From Marinobacter sp. F4206 (lineage in GTDB: Bacteria; Pseudomonadota; Gammaproteobacteria; Pseudomonadales; Oleiphilaceae), in assembly GCF_019392195.1 (NCBI RefSeq), contig NZ_JAHXKI010000002.1, positions 620,001 to 684,000 of the forward strand: a stretch of DNA of 64,000 nt. The letters run 5' to 3'. The translations under genes and the position numbers were made by a program. The notes under the pieces were generated by a model, which worked only from the letters and a program-made list of their open reading frames with translations, did not search any database and was not told the DNA's origin. Positions 35,729 to 44,779 of the stretch are shown piece after piece. Within the stretch, counting starts at the first letter, position 1. Every line of letters begins with the position of its first letter.

Positions 35729-38700
35729 TTACTCGGACGCCGCGATCAGGCTCGCGTTACCGCCCGCAGCCGTGGTATCGACGCACAGGTGGCGTTCGAT
35801 TACGAAGCGCTGATCCAGCTTGTGCTCGGTGATCAGCGGCAGCAGCGCACCGTCCCGCTTGGCGAGCGCCTGGCGGTATTCCCGCAACAGCGCTTGCTCA
35901 CCACAACTGACCACGGCTTCAAAGCCGGTGGCCGTCGCCAGGGCCTCGGGCACCAGCTGACCGTCGATACCGACAATCGGCAGGCCAGCCTTCGCCGCCT
36001 CACCGACCTTGCCCTCCACGTCCGGTGCAACCACGACCACCTTGTTGCCCTGTGACAACGCGGTAGCCGCCTGTTCCAGAGCAGTCGCCCGGTCCGGACC
36101 AAGGCACAGCACCACGCCACGGGCATGATTGCTCAACCGGTTCAGTTCACCGGTCGGTCCCGGCAACTCCTCGGAATGGGCATCCAGCGGGGCCGGCACC
36201 TCGCCGAAGATCGGTGTCAGGGCCGATACGCGCTGCTCCGGTTTCGGCGACTTGAGCGAATCCAGCTTGCCGATCAGGCTCTGCAACTTCCTGGCATCCA
36301 CCTTCTTGCCGCCGGACGGCGCCGGAACCTCAGCGGTTTCGCCCTTCATGAAGCGGCGAACGTACTGCGGCCCGCCCGCTTTCGGCCCGGTACCGGAGAG
36401 GCCTTCGCCACCAAACGGCTGAGAGCCGACAATGGCACCAATCTGGTTACGGTTGACGTAGGTGTTACCCACCTTGATCCGGCTGGCGATACGCTCAACC
36501 CGACGGTCAACTCGGCTGTGAATGCCGAAGGTCAGGCCGTAGCCTTTGGCGTTGACCTTATCCACCACCTTGTCGATGTCCTTGGCCTCGAAGGTCGCCA
36601 CGTGCAGCACCGGCCCGAAGATCTCTTCTTCCATCTCTTCGATGCCCGACACTTTCAACACGGCAGGCGAAACGAACAGGCCCTTATCGGGGATCGGAAG
36701 TTTCTTGAGCAGCTTGCCGTTGCGCTCAAACTTGTCGCAATGATCGACAATCTTCTTGCGGGCAGTTTCGTCGATCACCGGACCGACATCGGTCGACAGC
36801 AACCAGGGGTCGCCAATGCCGAGCTCTTCCATGGCGCCGTAGAGCATCTCCAGCAGGTTGTCGGCAATGTCCTTCTGAACATAGAGCATGCGCAGGGCCG
36901 AACAGCGCTGACCGGCACTCTGGAAAGACGACGCCAGTACATCCCGGACCACCTGCTCGGGCAGGGCCGTGGAATCCACGATCATGGCGTTGAGACCACC
37001 GGTCTCTGCCACCAGCGGCGCGTCCGGTGCCATGTTCTCAGTCATCACCTTGTTGATGCGCTGGGCGGTTGCGGTGGAGCCGGTAAAGCAGACACCGGTT
37101 ACCCGTGAATCGGAGGTCAGTGCCGCACCAACGGTCGCCCCGGTCCCCGGCAGCAACTGGATGGCGTCTTTCGGTATGCCGGCGTCGTACATCAGCTCGA
37201 CCGCCCGGATGGCCAGCAGGGATGTCTGCTCGGCCGGCTTGGCCAGTACGGTGTTGCCGGCTGCCAGGTTCGCCAGGATCTGGCCGGTAAAGATCGCCAG
37301 CGGGAAGTTCCAGGGTGAGATACAACACATGACGCCCCGGGCATCGCCGGCATCTTTGTACCGCAGGCTCTCGTTGGCGTAGTACTGAGAGAAATCCACC
37401 GCTTCGCGAATCTCGGCGATGGCGTCCAGCAGAGACTTGCCGGCCTCGCGAGTGGTGAGGGCAAACAGCTCGTACGCATGCTCCTCGTACAGGTCACCGA
37501 CCTTACGAACGCAGGCAGCGCGTTCCTCGGCCGACTTCGCGGACCAGCTCTTGAAACCTTCCCGGGCCGCTGCGATCGCGGTGTCCACATCAGCATCCGA
37601 AGCCTGAGTGACGTGACCCACCAGATCCTCCGGATCGGCCGGATTGCGAACGACCTGAACCTCGGTCCCGGCGACGTCACCGGCGATCAGGGGGCCGCCC
37701 TTCCAGCGGTGGTCGCGGAAGGCATTCCGCCCCTCATCGATTTCGGCCACAGTCACCGGATCGGTGATGTCCCAACCCTTGGAGTTGCGGCGCTGATCTC
37801 CGAACAGATTGTGCGGATGCACGATGGCCTTGCTGGAGATGTTGTCGCCCATTTCCTTGACCGCATCAATCGGGTCCTTGGCGATTTCCTCAGGGGTGAT
37901 GGTCTTGTCCACGATCTGGTTGACGAACGAGCTGTTGGCACCGTTCTCCAGAAGACGACGAACCAGGTACGCCAGCAGATCCTTGTGGGGCCCGACCGGC
38001 GCATAGATGCGACATGGTACGCCACTGGCCTTCAGGACCTCGTTGTGCAGGGATTCCCCCATACCGTGCAGCCGCTGGAACTCGTAATTGTCCACGCCCT
38101 TGGACTTTGCCAGCTCCAGGATTGTGGATACCGAGTGGGCGTTGTGGGTGGCGAACTGCGGGTAGATCCGGTCCGTCATATTGATCAGCTTGGTCGCGCA
38201 GGAAACGAAGGACACATCGCTGCACGCCTTGCGGGTAAACACCGGAAAGCCGTTCAGGCCCATCACCTGGGCACGCTTGATCTCGGCATCCCAGTAAGCG
38301 CCCTTGACCAGGCGCACCATGAACCGGCGATCGTACTTCTTGGCCAGGCCATAGAGCCAGTCCAGGGCGAAGGAGGAACGCTTGCCGTAGGCCTGCACCA
38401 CCACGCCAAAGCCATCCCAGCCGGCCAGTTCCGGATCTGCCACCAGCTCTTCAATCACGTCCAGCGACAGGTCCAACCGGTCCTGTTCCTCTGCGTCGAT
38501 GTTGAAGCCCATGTTGGCCGCTGCCGCCTTTTTGACCAGCGTGCGGGCACGAGGCAAAAGCTCGTTCATCACCCGCTCCTTATTGCCGTATTCGTACCGA
38601 GCCAGCAGGGCGGAGAGTTTCACGGAGATGCCCGGGTTCTTGCGCACATCGCCTTTGCACGCCTTGGCAATGCTGTCGATGGCGTTGGAATAGGAGTCAA

Positions 38701-39358
38701 AATAGCGCTTGGCATCGTCGTCGGTGCGGGCCGCTTCACCGAGCATGTCGTAGGAATAGGTATAGCCCTTCGCCATGTATTCTTTGGCTTCGTCCTGGGC
38801 TTCGTCGATGTCGCGCCCCAGCACGAACTGACGACCCATTTCTTTCATTGCCTGACCGGCAACGGTCCGGATGACCGGCTCCCCGAAGCGCTTGAGCAGT
38901 TTGCGCAGGGTATCGCCGACACTGTTGCGATCAGATTCCTTGAGCAGGTTGCTGGTCATCAACAACGCAATGGTCGCGGTGTTGATCAACTGGGACGAGG
39001 CCTTGCCAATGTGGGTGCCCCAGGCGCCAGAAGTGATTTTGTCTTCAATCAGATCGTTGATGGTCATGCTGTCCGGCACCCGCAGCAGGGCCTCGGCCAG
39101 ACACATCAGGGCCACGCCTTCTTTCGTGGTGAGACCATACTCGGCCAGGAACTTTTCCATGATGGTCGGCTTGGCGTTCTTGCGAACGCTGCGCACCAGG
39201 TCCGCCGCACGAGCGGAAATAGCCTCACGCTCGCCCTGGGACAACTGAGCACCAGCAATCATCTCATGAACGACCTTGTGCTCATCAGCGAGATAGTAAT
39301 CACGAATGGCCTGCCGGCTGTCGACAAGAGCGGGAATCTCTGATTGCTGCGGTCTCAT
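35729..39358 (-). CDS. putA: Bifunctional proline dehydrogenase/delta1-pyrroline-5-carboxylate dehydrogenase
   Basis: 1209 residues. PRODH domain about 190-480 (GISVKLSALLARYEYG, FATHNAHSVSTILE, RIYAPVGPHKDLLAYLVRRLLENGANSSFV); P5CDH domain about 540-1010 with catalytic Cys819 in SAGQRCSALR and Glu in VAETGGLNAMIVD; then a Gly/Lys linker and a 150-residue C-terminal ALDH-like domain. It oxidises proline to glutamate with channelling of P5C. The N-terminal ribbon-helix-helix DNA-binding domain of Escherichia coli PutA is absent, so this is the non-autoregulatory form with a C-terminal domain. GAGGG lies before the ATG. Confidence 0.95.
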   Translation of the reverse strand: MRPQQSEIPALVDSRQAIRDYYLADEHKVVHEMIAGAQLSQGEREAISARAADLVRSVRKNAKPTIMEKFLAEYGLTTKEGVALMCLAEALLRVPDSMTINDLIEDKITSGAWGTHIGKASSQLINTATIALLMTSNLLKESDRNSVGDTLRKLLKRFGEPVIRTVAGQAMKEMGRQFVLGRDIDEAQDEAKEYMAKGYTYSYDMLGEAARTDDDAKRYFDSYSNAIDSIAKACKGDVRKNPGISVKLSALLARYEYGNKERVMNELLPRARTLVKKAAAANMGFNIDAEEQDRLDLSLDVIEELVADPELAGWDGFGVVVQAYGKRSSFALDWLYGLAKKYDRRFMVRLVKGAYWDAEIKRAQVMGLNGFPVFTRKACSDVSFVSCATKLINMTDRIYPQFATHNAHSVSTILELAKSKGVDNYEFQRLHGMGESLHNEVLKASGVPCRIYAPVGPHKDLLAYLVRRLLENGANSSFVNQIVDKTITPEEIAKDPIDAVKEMGDNISSKAIVHPHNLFGDQRRNSKGWDITDPVTVAEIDEGRNAFRDHRWKGGPLIAGDVAGTEVQVVRNPADPEDLVGHVTQASDADVDTAIAAAREGFKSWSAKSAEERAACVRKVGDLYEEHAYELFALTTREAGKSLLDAIAEIREAVDFSQYYANESLRYKDAGDARGVMCCISPWNFPLAIFTGQILANLAAGNTVLAKPAEQTSLLAIRAVELMYDAGIPKDAIQLLPGTGATVGAALTSDSRVTGVCFTGSTATAQRINKVMTENMAPDAPLVAETGGLNAMIVDSTALPEQVVRDVLASSFQSAGQRCSALRMLYVQKDIADNLLEMLYGAMEELGIGDPWLLSTDVGPVIDETARKKIVDHCDKFERNGKLLKKLPIPDKGLFVSPAVLKVSGIEEMEEEIFGPVLHVATFEAKDIDKVVDKVNAKGYGLTFGIHSRVDRRVERIASRIKVGNTYVNRNQIGAIVGSQPFGGEGLSGTGPKAGGPQYVRRFMKGETAEVPAPSGGKKVDARKLQSLIGKLDSLKSPKPEQRVSALTPIFGEVPAPLDAHSEELPGPTGELNRLSNHARGVVLCLGPDRATALEQAATALSQGNKVVVVAPDVEGKVGEAAKAGLPIVGIDGQLVPEALATATGFEAVVSCGEQALLREYRQALAKRDGALLPLITEHKLDQRFVIERHLCVDTTAAGGNASLIAASE

Positions 39359-39528
39359 AGCTGTACCCTCGTAGTTATTTGTCTCTCCGGCATTCTACCG
39401 AGATCAACAAAGACTATTTGCCTATAAAAATGGGACAGGCCCACCTTCGAGCCTTTTTTGAATCATTATTTTTTTATTATTTTCTTTTCATTAACTGATT
39501 TTTAGTCGAAACGCCTAAGACAATCCTG
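39359..39528. other. AT-rich intergenic region upstream of putA
   Basis: 170 bases between the putA start and the glutamate dehydrogenase stop. The stretch from about 39460 to 39510 is nearly all A and T, in sharp contrast to the surrounding GC-rich genes. TAGAAT at 39394-39399 on the minus strand could be a putA -10, without a good -35. The AT-rich tract could bind an Lrp-type regulator or act as an UP element. No convincing terminator for the dehydrogenase was found. Confidence 0.4.
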
Positions 39529-42500
39529 CTAGCCAGCCTTCACCGCCAGCTCCCTGAGCACGCCGTGAGCGACCGAGAACACCGCGCAGTCGACCTCATT
39601 GCCGGCCTGCATGTCGCTGAGCATCCGTTTCCAGCGGCTCAGCAGGGATTGCTTGTCATTGCGCCAGGTCTCCAAAAGCTGCTCCGGGGACGCCTCGCCC
39701 GACCCGCTTTCGGGAGCGGCGGAGAAAACGCTTGAGGTCAGGTTCCTGAGCTGATGATCCAGCTCGTCCCGATAGTGAATGGTTGCCAGCACCTGCCAAT
39801 GACCTGTCGCCCGGAAAGCCCGCATCTGCCGGTCCAACCAGGTCAGATTGAGGCTCTCGCCCAATCGGAAATAAACCCAGGCGACCGATTCAAGGTTCTG
39901 GCCCAGTCGACGGGAAATCTCGATCATGTCCATCAGCCAGTAGCGACTTTCGGCAGAGGCACACCAGGCGGCGAGCGACGACGGAACCTTGTCCTCACAA
40001 TACTCATCATAGCGTTCCTGCCAGCGACTTGCCGGGATCACCGAGGCCAGCCGCCGGGTCGATGTCACCACTTCACAAAGTGGACCCTTATAGCGATCCT
40101 CGCAACTCTCCGGATCAAGTTCGGTCCGGTAGTTGTGCAGCAGCCAACTGGAACTGCGGGTTACCAGCCGGATCACATCCCCGAACAGTTCCGCCTGCAC
40201 CCGGGCGCCGACTTTACCGTCCAGGTCTTCTATTGCCTTCCACTGAGCGTCTACGTCATGAATTCGCAGGGAGATCAGGTAGGCCGAGGCAATGCGCCCA
40301 ACCGTGGCTCCGGTGGCATTACGTAACCGGTCCACCCAGGTAATACCCATGCGATTGACCATATCGTTGGCGATCTGGGTGGCCGCGATTTCAGCTCGCA
40401 ACGGATGGTCGTCAATGGCCGCGGGAAAGGCATCGAGGAGCGACTTCGGAAACGCCGAGTGCAGAGCCCCGGCAAACCGCGGGTCATGAACGATCGGTGC
40501 CTGGACGAGCGCCTGTTTCAATTCGATCTTGGCATAGGACACCAGCACAGAAAGCTCCGGCCGGGTCAGGCCGGCAGCGCGCTCGCGGCGCGCCTGGAGC
40601 TCGTCGTCATCCGGAAGAAACTCCAGCGCCCGATCAAGCTTCCCTTCACTTTCCAGACGCCGCATCAGGCGCTCTATTTCATCCATGGACGCCACCACGC
40701 CACTCTGGGCCAGGCTCAGGGCCATCGCCTGCCGGTAGTTATTGGCCAGAACCAGTTCCGCAACCTCGGGCGTCATCGCCCTGAGCAACCGGTTGCGCTC
40801 GGCCAGCGTCAGACGTTCCTGATGCACCTGTTCGTTCAGCAGGATCTTGATGTTCACTTCATGGTCCGAGCAGTCGACCCCACCCGCATTATCGATAAAG
40901 TCACTGTTGGCAGAACCACCGGTCCGGGCGAAAGCGACCCGTCCGAGTTGGGTGACGCCAAGGTTGCCACCTTCACCCAGAACCCGGCACCGCAACTGGT
41001 CAGCGTTGATCCGGACGGCATCGTTGGATTTGTCGCCCACCTGCTCGTTCGATTCATGCCGGGCCTTGACGTAGGTACCAATACCACCGTTCCAGAGCAT
41101 GTCGACCGGCGCCTTCAGCAGCGCACTGATCAGCTCGCCAGGCGCCAGCCGGGCGGATTCGATTCCGAGTGCGGCGCGCATGGCATCCGAAACCGGAATG
41201 GACTTCATCGACCGGGGAAATACACCGCCGCCTTCGCTGATCAGGCCGGTATCGTAATCGGCCCAGGTTGCCCCCGGCAATTCGAACAAGCGCTTGCGCT
41301 CAGCATAGGAGGTCGCTGCGTCCGGCGTGGGATCAATGAAAATGTGCAGGTGGTTGAAGGCGCCAACAAGCCGGATCCGCTCGGAAAGCAGCATGCCATT
41401 GCCGAACACGTCCCCCGCCATGTCGCCAATGCCGACAACGGTGAATTCCTCGGACTGGGTATCCAGCCCCTGTTCCAGGAAGTGACGTTTCACGGACTCC
41501 CAGGCGCCCCGGGCCGTGATGCCCATCTTCTTGTGGTCATAACCTTCACTGCCTCCGGAGGCGAAGGCATCGCCCAGCCAGAAACCATAGTCTTCCGCCA
41601 GCCGATTGGCGATGTCGGAGAAGGTGGCGGTACCCTTGTCGGCAGCCACCACCAGGTAGGTGTCGTCGCCATCGTGGCGGACCACATCGGCGGGAGGAAC
41701 CACCACCCCTGCTTCCAGGTTGTCCGTCAGGTCCAGCAGGCCGCAGATGAAAATCTGGTAGCAGGCAATACCTTCCTCCCGCAACGCCTCCCGGGAGCCA
41801 TCCTTCGGCGGCTGTTTGACGATAAAGCCACCCTTGGCGCCCACCGGAACAATCACCGAATTCTTCACCTGCTGGGCCTTCACCAGCCCGAGGATCTCCG
41901 TGCGGTAATCCTCGACCCGGTCAGACCAGCGCAGACCGCCGCGTGCTACCGGTCCGGCCCGGAGATGCACTCCCTCAACCCGGGGCGAGTACACGAAGAT
42001 TTCAAACTTCGGGCGCGGCTTGGGGATGTCGGGAATCGAGGACGGATCCAGCTTGAATGAGAGGTAGCTCTTGAACTGGTCGCCTGCCTGACGCTGGAAA
42101 AAGTTGGTCCGGAGGGTGGCCCGCATCAACACATAGAAGCGGCGGAGGATCCGGTCATCATCCAGACTTGCCACCGCCTCCAGGGCGCTCAGAATGTCAC
42201 TTTCAATGCGACCGGCGGCAGCCTCCCGATCCTCTGGCGAGCAGGCGCCCGGCTCAAAACTAACAGTAAAGAAACGCACCAGCAGGGTCGTGATATCCAG
42301 GTGGCGAGCCAGGGTCTCGGCGATGAAGGGTTGGCTGAAGCCGAATCGGAGCTGTTTGATGTAGCGGGAGTATGCCCGAAGCAGCGCGACCTCGCGCCAG
42401 CCCAGACCTGCGGCCATGATGAGCTGGTTGAAATCGTCATTTTCGGCGAAACCGTTCCAGATCTCGCGAAAGGCTTCCTGCAATAGGGGCTTGACCTGAT

Positions 42501-43041
42501 CGAGGTCTGCGTCTCCGCAGCGTGGGTGGCACTCCACGGTAAAGTCACTGATTCCAAACTGCTCACCGTCACGGCGCTGGATGCGATAGGGGTGCTCTCC
42601 AAGCACCCGCATGCCCAGGTTTTCGAGGATGGGAATCACGTCGGAGAGCACAACCGGGTTGCCCTGGCTGTAAAGTTTGAAGTTCAGTGTCAGTCGACCC
42701 GACTCCGGACGGTGGTAGAACCGCATCGGGACATCGGACGCCACCGCGATCGACTGGATCTGGCCGATGTCGCCAATGGCTTCCGACACCGGAAAACGGG
42801 CCCGGTAGGCTGCCGGGAAGCCGCCACTGAACATCTGCGCCTGTCGGCCGCCAGCAACGTCGCCGTGGGCCGAAACGAGCCGGGCATGCAAATCATCGTC
42901 CCAGGACCGGGATTCCTCCATCATTCGGGCTACGAGTTCCTTCAGGTCCGTTGAATCGTCCGGAGCCTTGCTTTGCGCCTGCAGCGCCTCAGAAAGTTGT
43001 TCCAGCAAGGTTTGTTGTTGTAATGAGCGGGAATGGGACAT
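39529..43041 (-). CDS. gdhB: NAD-dependent glutamate dehydrogenase, large type, N-terminally short
   Basis: 1170 residues, against about 1500-1650 in the usual L-GDH180 class. The catalytic domain is complete: RGGLRWSDRVEDYRTEILGL with VKNSVIVPVGAKGGF (about 365-412), the NAD-binding GIGDMAGDVFGNGMLLS (about 530-547) and the large helical C-terminal domain. The N-terminal third, with its ACT-like repeats, is missing: the protein begins where the long form is near residue 430. The ATG has GGAG 7 bases upstream, so it is a genuine start. It deaminates glutamate to 2-oxoglutarate with NAD+, the next step after PutA and PxpABC. Confidence 0.9.
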   Translation of the reverse strand: MSHSRSLQQQTLLEQLSEALQAQSKAPDDSTDLKELVARMMEESRSWDDDLHARLVSAHGDVAGGRQAQMFSGGFPAAYRARFPVSEAIGDIGQIQSIAVASDVPMRFYHRPESGRLTLNFKLYSQGNPVVLSDVIPILENLGMRVLGEHPYRIQRRDGEQFGISDFTVECHPRCGDADLDQVKPLLQEAFREIWNGFAENDDFNQLIMAAGLGWREVALLRAYSRYIKQLRFGFSQPFIAETLARHLDITTLLVRFFTVSFEPGACSPEDREAAAGRIESDILSALEAVASLDDDRILRRFYVLMRATLRTNFFQRQAGDQFKSYLSFKLDPSSIPDIPKPRPKFEIFVYSPRVEGVHLRAGPVARGGLRWSDRVEDYRTEILGLVKAQQVKNSVIVPVGAKGGFIVKQPPKDGSREALREEGIACYQIFICGLLDLTDNLEAGVVVPPADVVRHDGDDTYLVVAADKGTATFSDIANRLAEDYGFWLGDAFASGGSEGYDHKKMGITARGAWESVKRHFLEQGLDTQSEEFTVVGIGDMAGDVFGNGMLLSERIRLVGAFNHLHIFIDPTPDAATSYAERKRLFELPGATWADYDTGLISEGGGVFPRSMKSIPVSDAMRAALGIESARLAPGELISALLKAPVDMLWNGGIGTYVKARHESNEQVGDKSNDAVRINADQLRCRVLGEGGNLGVTQLGRVAFARTGGSANSDFIDNAGGVDCSDHEVNIKILLNEQVHQERLTLAERNRLLRAMTPEVAELVLANNYRQAMALSLAQSGVVASMDEIERLMRRLESEGKLDRALEFLPDDDELQARRERAAGLTRPELSVLVSYAKIELKQALVQAPIVHDPRFAGALHSAFPKSLLDAFPAAIDDHPLRAEIAATQIANDMVNRMGITWVDRLRNATGATVGRIASAYLISLRIHDVDAQWKAIEDLDGKVGARVQAELFGDVIRLVTRSSSWLLHNYRTELDPESCEDRYKGPLCEVVTSTRRLASVIPASRWQERYDEYCEDKVPSSLAAWCASAESRYWLMDMIEISRRLGQNLESVAWVYFRLGESLNLTWLDRQMRAFRATGHWQVLATIHYRDELDHQLRNLTSSVFSAAPESGSGEASPEQLLETWRNDKQSLLSRWKRMLSDMQAGNEVDCAVFSVAHGVLRELAVKAG

Positions 43042-43137
43042 CGGATAACTCCGGGAAATAGCGGCTGAGGATGGTTGACCAGAAACCCCAGTATAGCCAA
43101 GAGCGCGAAGTCACTTTGACCATATAGTTTCCAAAAA

Positions 43138-43162
43138 CAGGTATTTTGATTATATTCACCTG
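43138..43162. promoter_or_regulatory. Inverted repeat in the gdhB/lrp intergenic region
   Basis: CAGGT and ACCTG arms flank a 15-base AT-rich centre, giving a 25-bp dyad in the 157-base divergent region. This size and AT-rich centre suit an Lrp/AsnC-family dimer. The adjacent Lrp-type gene starts 37 bases downstream, so autoregulation and control of gdhB are both plausible. Confidence 0.45.
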
Positions 43163-43198
43163 CTCATATAGCCGCTAAGTCAGCCAGGAACTAAAAAT

Positions 43199-43651
43199 AT
43201 GGTCGAACTGGATAGAATCGATCACTCCATTATCCGTGAGCTCCAGAAGAATGCCCGGATCACCGTGACCGAGCTAGCCTCACGGGTGGGGCTGTCAAAA
43301 ACCCCGTGCCAGGTCCGCATGCGGCGGCTTGAGGAACAGGGTTACATCACCGGCTACACCGCCCTGGTCAACCAGACCAAACTCGGGCTGTCTCACATTG
43401 CCTTTGCCCAGGTTACCCTGGATGACACCAGCAGCGGCGCCCTGGCGGCGTTCAACACCTCAGTCAAACAGATTTCCGCCGTTGAGCAATGCCACATGAT
43501 TGCGGGTAATTTCGACTACCTGCTGAAAGTCCGGACCCGCGACATGGCAGAATACCGTCAGGTTCTGGGCGAACAGATCTCCGCCCTGCCCCACGTATTG
43601 CAGACCAGCACGTTTGTAGTGATGGAGAACGTCAAGGATGCGGGACTTTGA
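43199..43651 (+). CDS. Lrp/AsnC family regulator, PutR/BkdR-like
   Basis: 150 residues. The N-terminal winged helix (DRIDHSIIRELQKNARITVTELASRVGLSKTPCQVRMRRLEEQGYI) and the C-terminal RAM effector domain (GLSHIAFAQVTL, AVEQCHMIAGNFDYLLKVRTRDMAEY) are complete. Lrp relatives such as PutR and BkdR activate proline or branched-chain amino-acid catabolism in response to the amino acid. Divergent from gdhB and near putA, it is the likely regulator of both. The last 20 bases overlap the convergent unknown gene. Confidence 0.92.
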   Translation: MVELDRIDHSIIRELQKNARITVTELASRVGLSKTPCQVRMRRLEEQGYITGYTALVNQTKLGLSHIAFAQVTLDDTSSGALAAFNTSVKQISAVEQCHMIAGNFDYLLKVRTRDMAEYRQVLGEQISALPHVLQTSTFVVMENVKDAGL

Positions 43652-44408
43652 CCGAGGAGAATTGCAGGCCGAGTTCGTTGCGGTAGAGGGCGTTACCGAT
43701 ACCCAGCACGATGTTGTCCACTGAAAAATCCTGGGGAATATTGGCTTTGGCGGCCTCGTCGTCCTCCAGCGCAAGTACCAGGCGGAGCAGATCCAGCAGC
43801 CGTATCACCAGATCCAGCAGCCCGAAATCCTCGGGCGGATCGCAGGCGGCACGATGGACGTAAGCCATTGCGGCCTGGACTATCTGGCGGGAATGCTCAC
43901 CCAGAGCCGCCATCGACAGCGACTTGATGGATTCCAGACGCTGCTCACGCTCCAGACGGATGGCCTCCATGCACAGTTCCCGGGACTGTTCCGGCGAGCC
44001 TTCCTGTTTCAGCATGCCCGCCAGCCTGAAATCAACGGTTCCCTCGCTGCATTGTTCCCGATACTCGTTCTCGACGGCCTGGCGGGCATGGGGCAGGAAC
44101 TTTTGGACCGCTTGCTCCCGGGCCTCGGCCAGCTCCTCCACCGAAGCCGCATTCACCATCGCACTCATGACCTGGACGCAATAGGTCAGATGCTCCCAGA
44201 TTTCCGGCGCAATGCGGGCCGGATCGGCGGGAAGCACCCGCTTGATGGAAACAAACTCGAAGTAGAGACTGGTGACCTCCCGCTCGGAAAAACCGGAGGT
44301 CCGGATGATGTGAGGCAAGCCCAGCTCTTCGATTTCCCGCAGCAGGCGGGGGAGCACCAGAAGAATGTAATGCTGGGCACCTTTCGATACAGGTCTTATC
44401 TGATCCAA
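43632..44408 (-). CDS. Conserved hypothetical protein, mostly helical
   Basis: 258 residues with no family that I recognise. The sequence is rich in Leu, Glu and Arg with amphipathic helices and no membrane segment or signal peptide (VLPRLLREIEELGLPHIIRTSGFSERE, EELAEAREQAVQKFLPHARQAVENEY). Its ATG is at 44408 and its stop lies inside the end of the convergent Lrp gene. The reading frame has the same codon bias as its neighbours and is long for a chance frame, so I take it as real. Confidence 0.65.
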   Translation of the reverse strand: MDQIRPVSKGAQHYILLVLPRLLREIEELGLPHIIRTSGFSEREVTSLYFEFVSIKRVLPADPARIAPEIWEHLTYCVQVMSAMVNAASVEELAEAREQAVQKFLPHARQAVENEYREQCSEGTVDFRLAGMLKQEGSPEQSRELCMEAIRLEREQRLESIKSLSMAALGEHSRQIVQAAMAYVHRAACDPPEDFGLLDLVIRLLDLLRLVLALEDDEAAKANIPQDFSVDNIVLGIGNALYRNELGLQFSSVKVPHP

Positions 44409-44436
44409 ACTGCGTCCCGTTTCTACAACGCCCCGA

Positions 44437-44679
44437 TTAATAACTGGAGTTCAGCTTGTCCAGGGCTTCTTTCAGTACTTTGACCGATTCACCGTGTTTG
44501 CCTTGATTGTGCAAGGCCTCGCCCTCGTCACGCAGCGCCTTGACCTGTTGTCTGACATCGCTTCCGACTTGAGAAGAAGCAAGCTGACTGTCGATCTGGC
44601 TCACCAGAGACGGGCACTGGCCTGCAACCACTTGTCCGGCCAGGAACAAGGACAATAAAGCAGCAGCTAGATATCGCAT
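44437..44679 (-). CDS. Small exported protein, unknown
   Basis: 80 residues: a clear signal peptide (MRYLAAALLSLFLAGQVVAG) followed by a short helical domain with one Cys and the heptad-like run QQVKALRDEGEALHNQGKHGESVKVLKEALDKLN, which resembles a single TPR-like hairpin. A GGAG-type site precedes the ATG. It reads in the same direction as the 258-residue unknown gene 28 bases downstream. Confidence 0.65.
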   Translation of the reverse strand: MRYLAAALLSLFLAGQVVAGQCPSLVSQIDSQLASSQVGSDVRQQVKALRDEGEALHNQGKHGESVKVLKEALDKLNSSY

Positions 44680-44779
44680 GATGGCTCCTCCATATTGAAA
44701 AGCCTGACTTCAGTGTAGTACTGATATCGTCGCGCGAAAACCATGACGTTTCTGTCCTGGAGCGACTGCCGGCCGCGAG

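Noticed and set aside
37478..39343. 621-residue plus-strand open frame inside putA
   Set aside because: Antisense to PutA with no domain signal; the frame is open because of GC-rich third positions of the real gene.
39421..39520. AT-rich, T-run segment as a strong terminator of the glutamate dehydrogenase gene
   Set aside because: No stable GC stem precedes the T- or A-tract on the relevant strand.
40405..42060. 551-residue open frame on the plus strand inside the glutamate dehydrogenase gene
   Set aside because: It is antisense to a conserved enzyme, has no recognisable motif and fits the codon-phase artefact expected in GC-rich genes.
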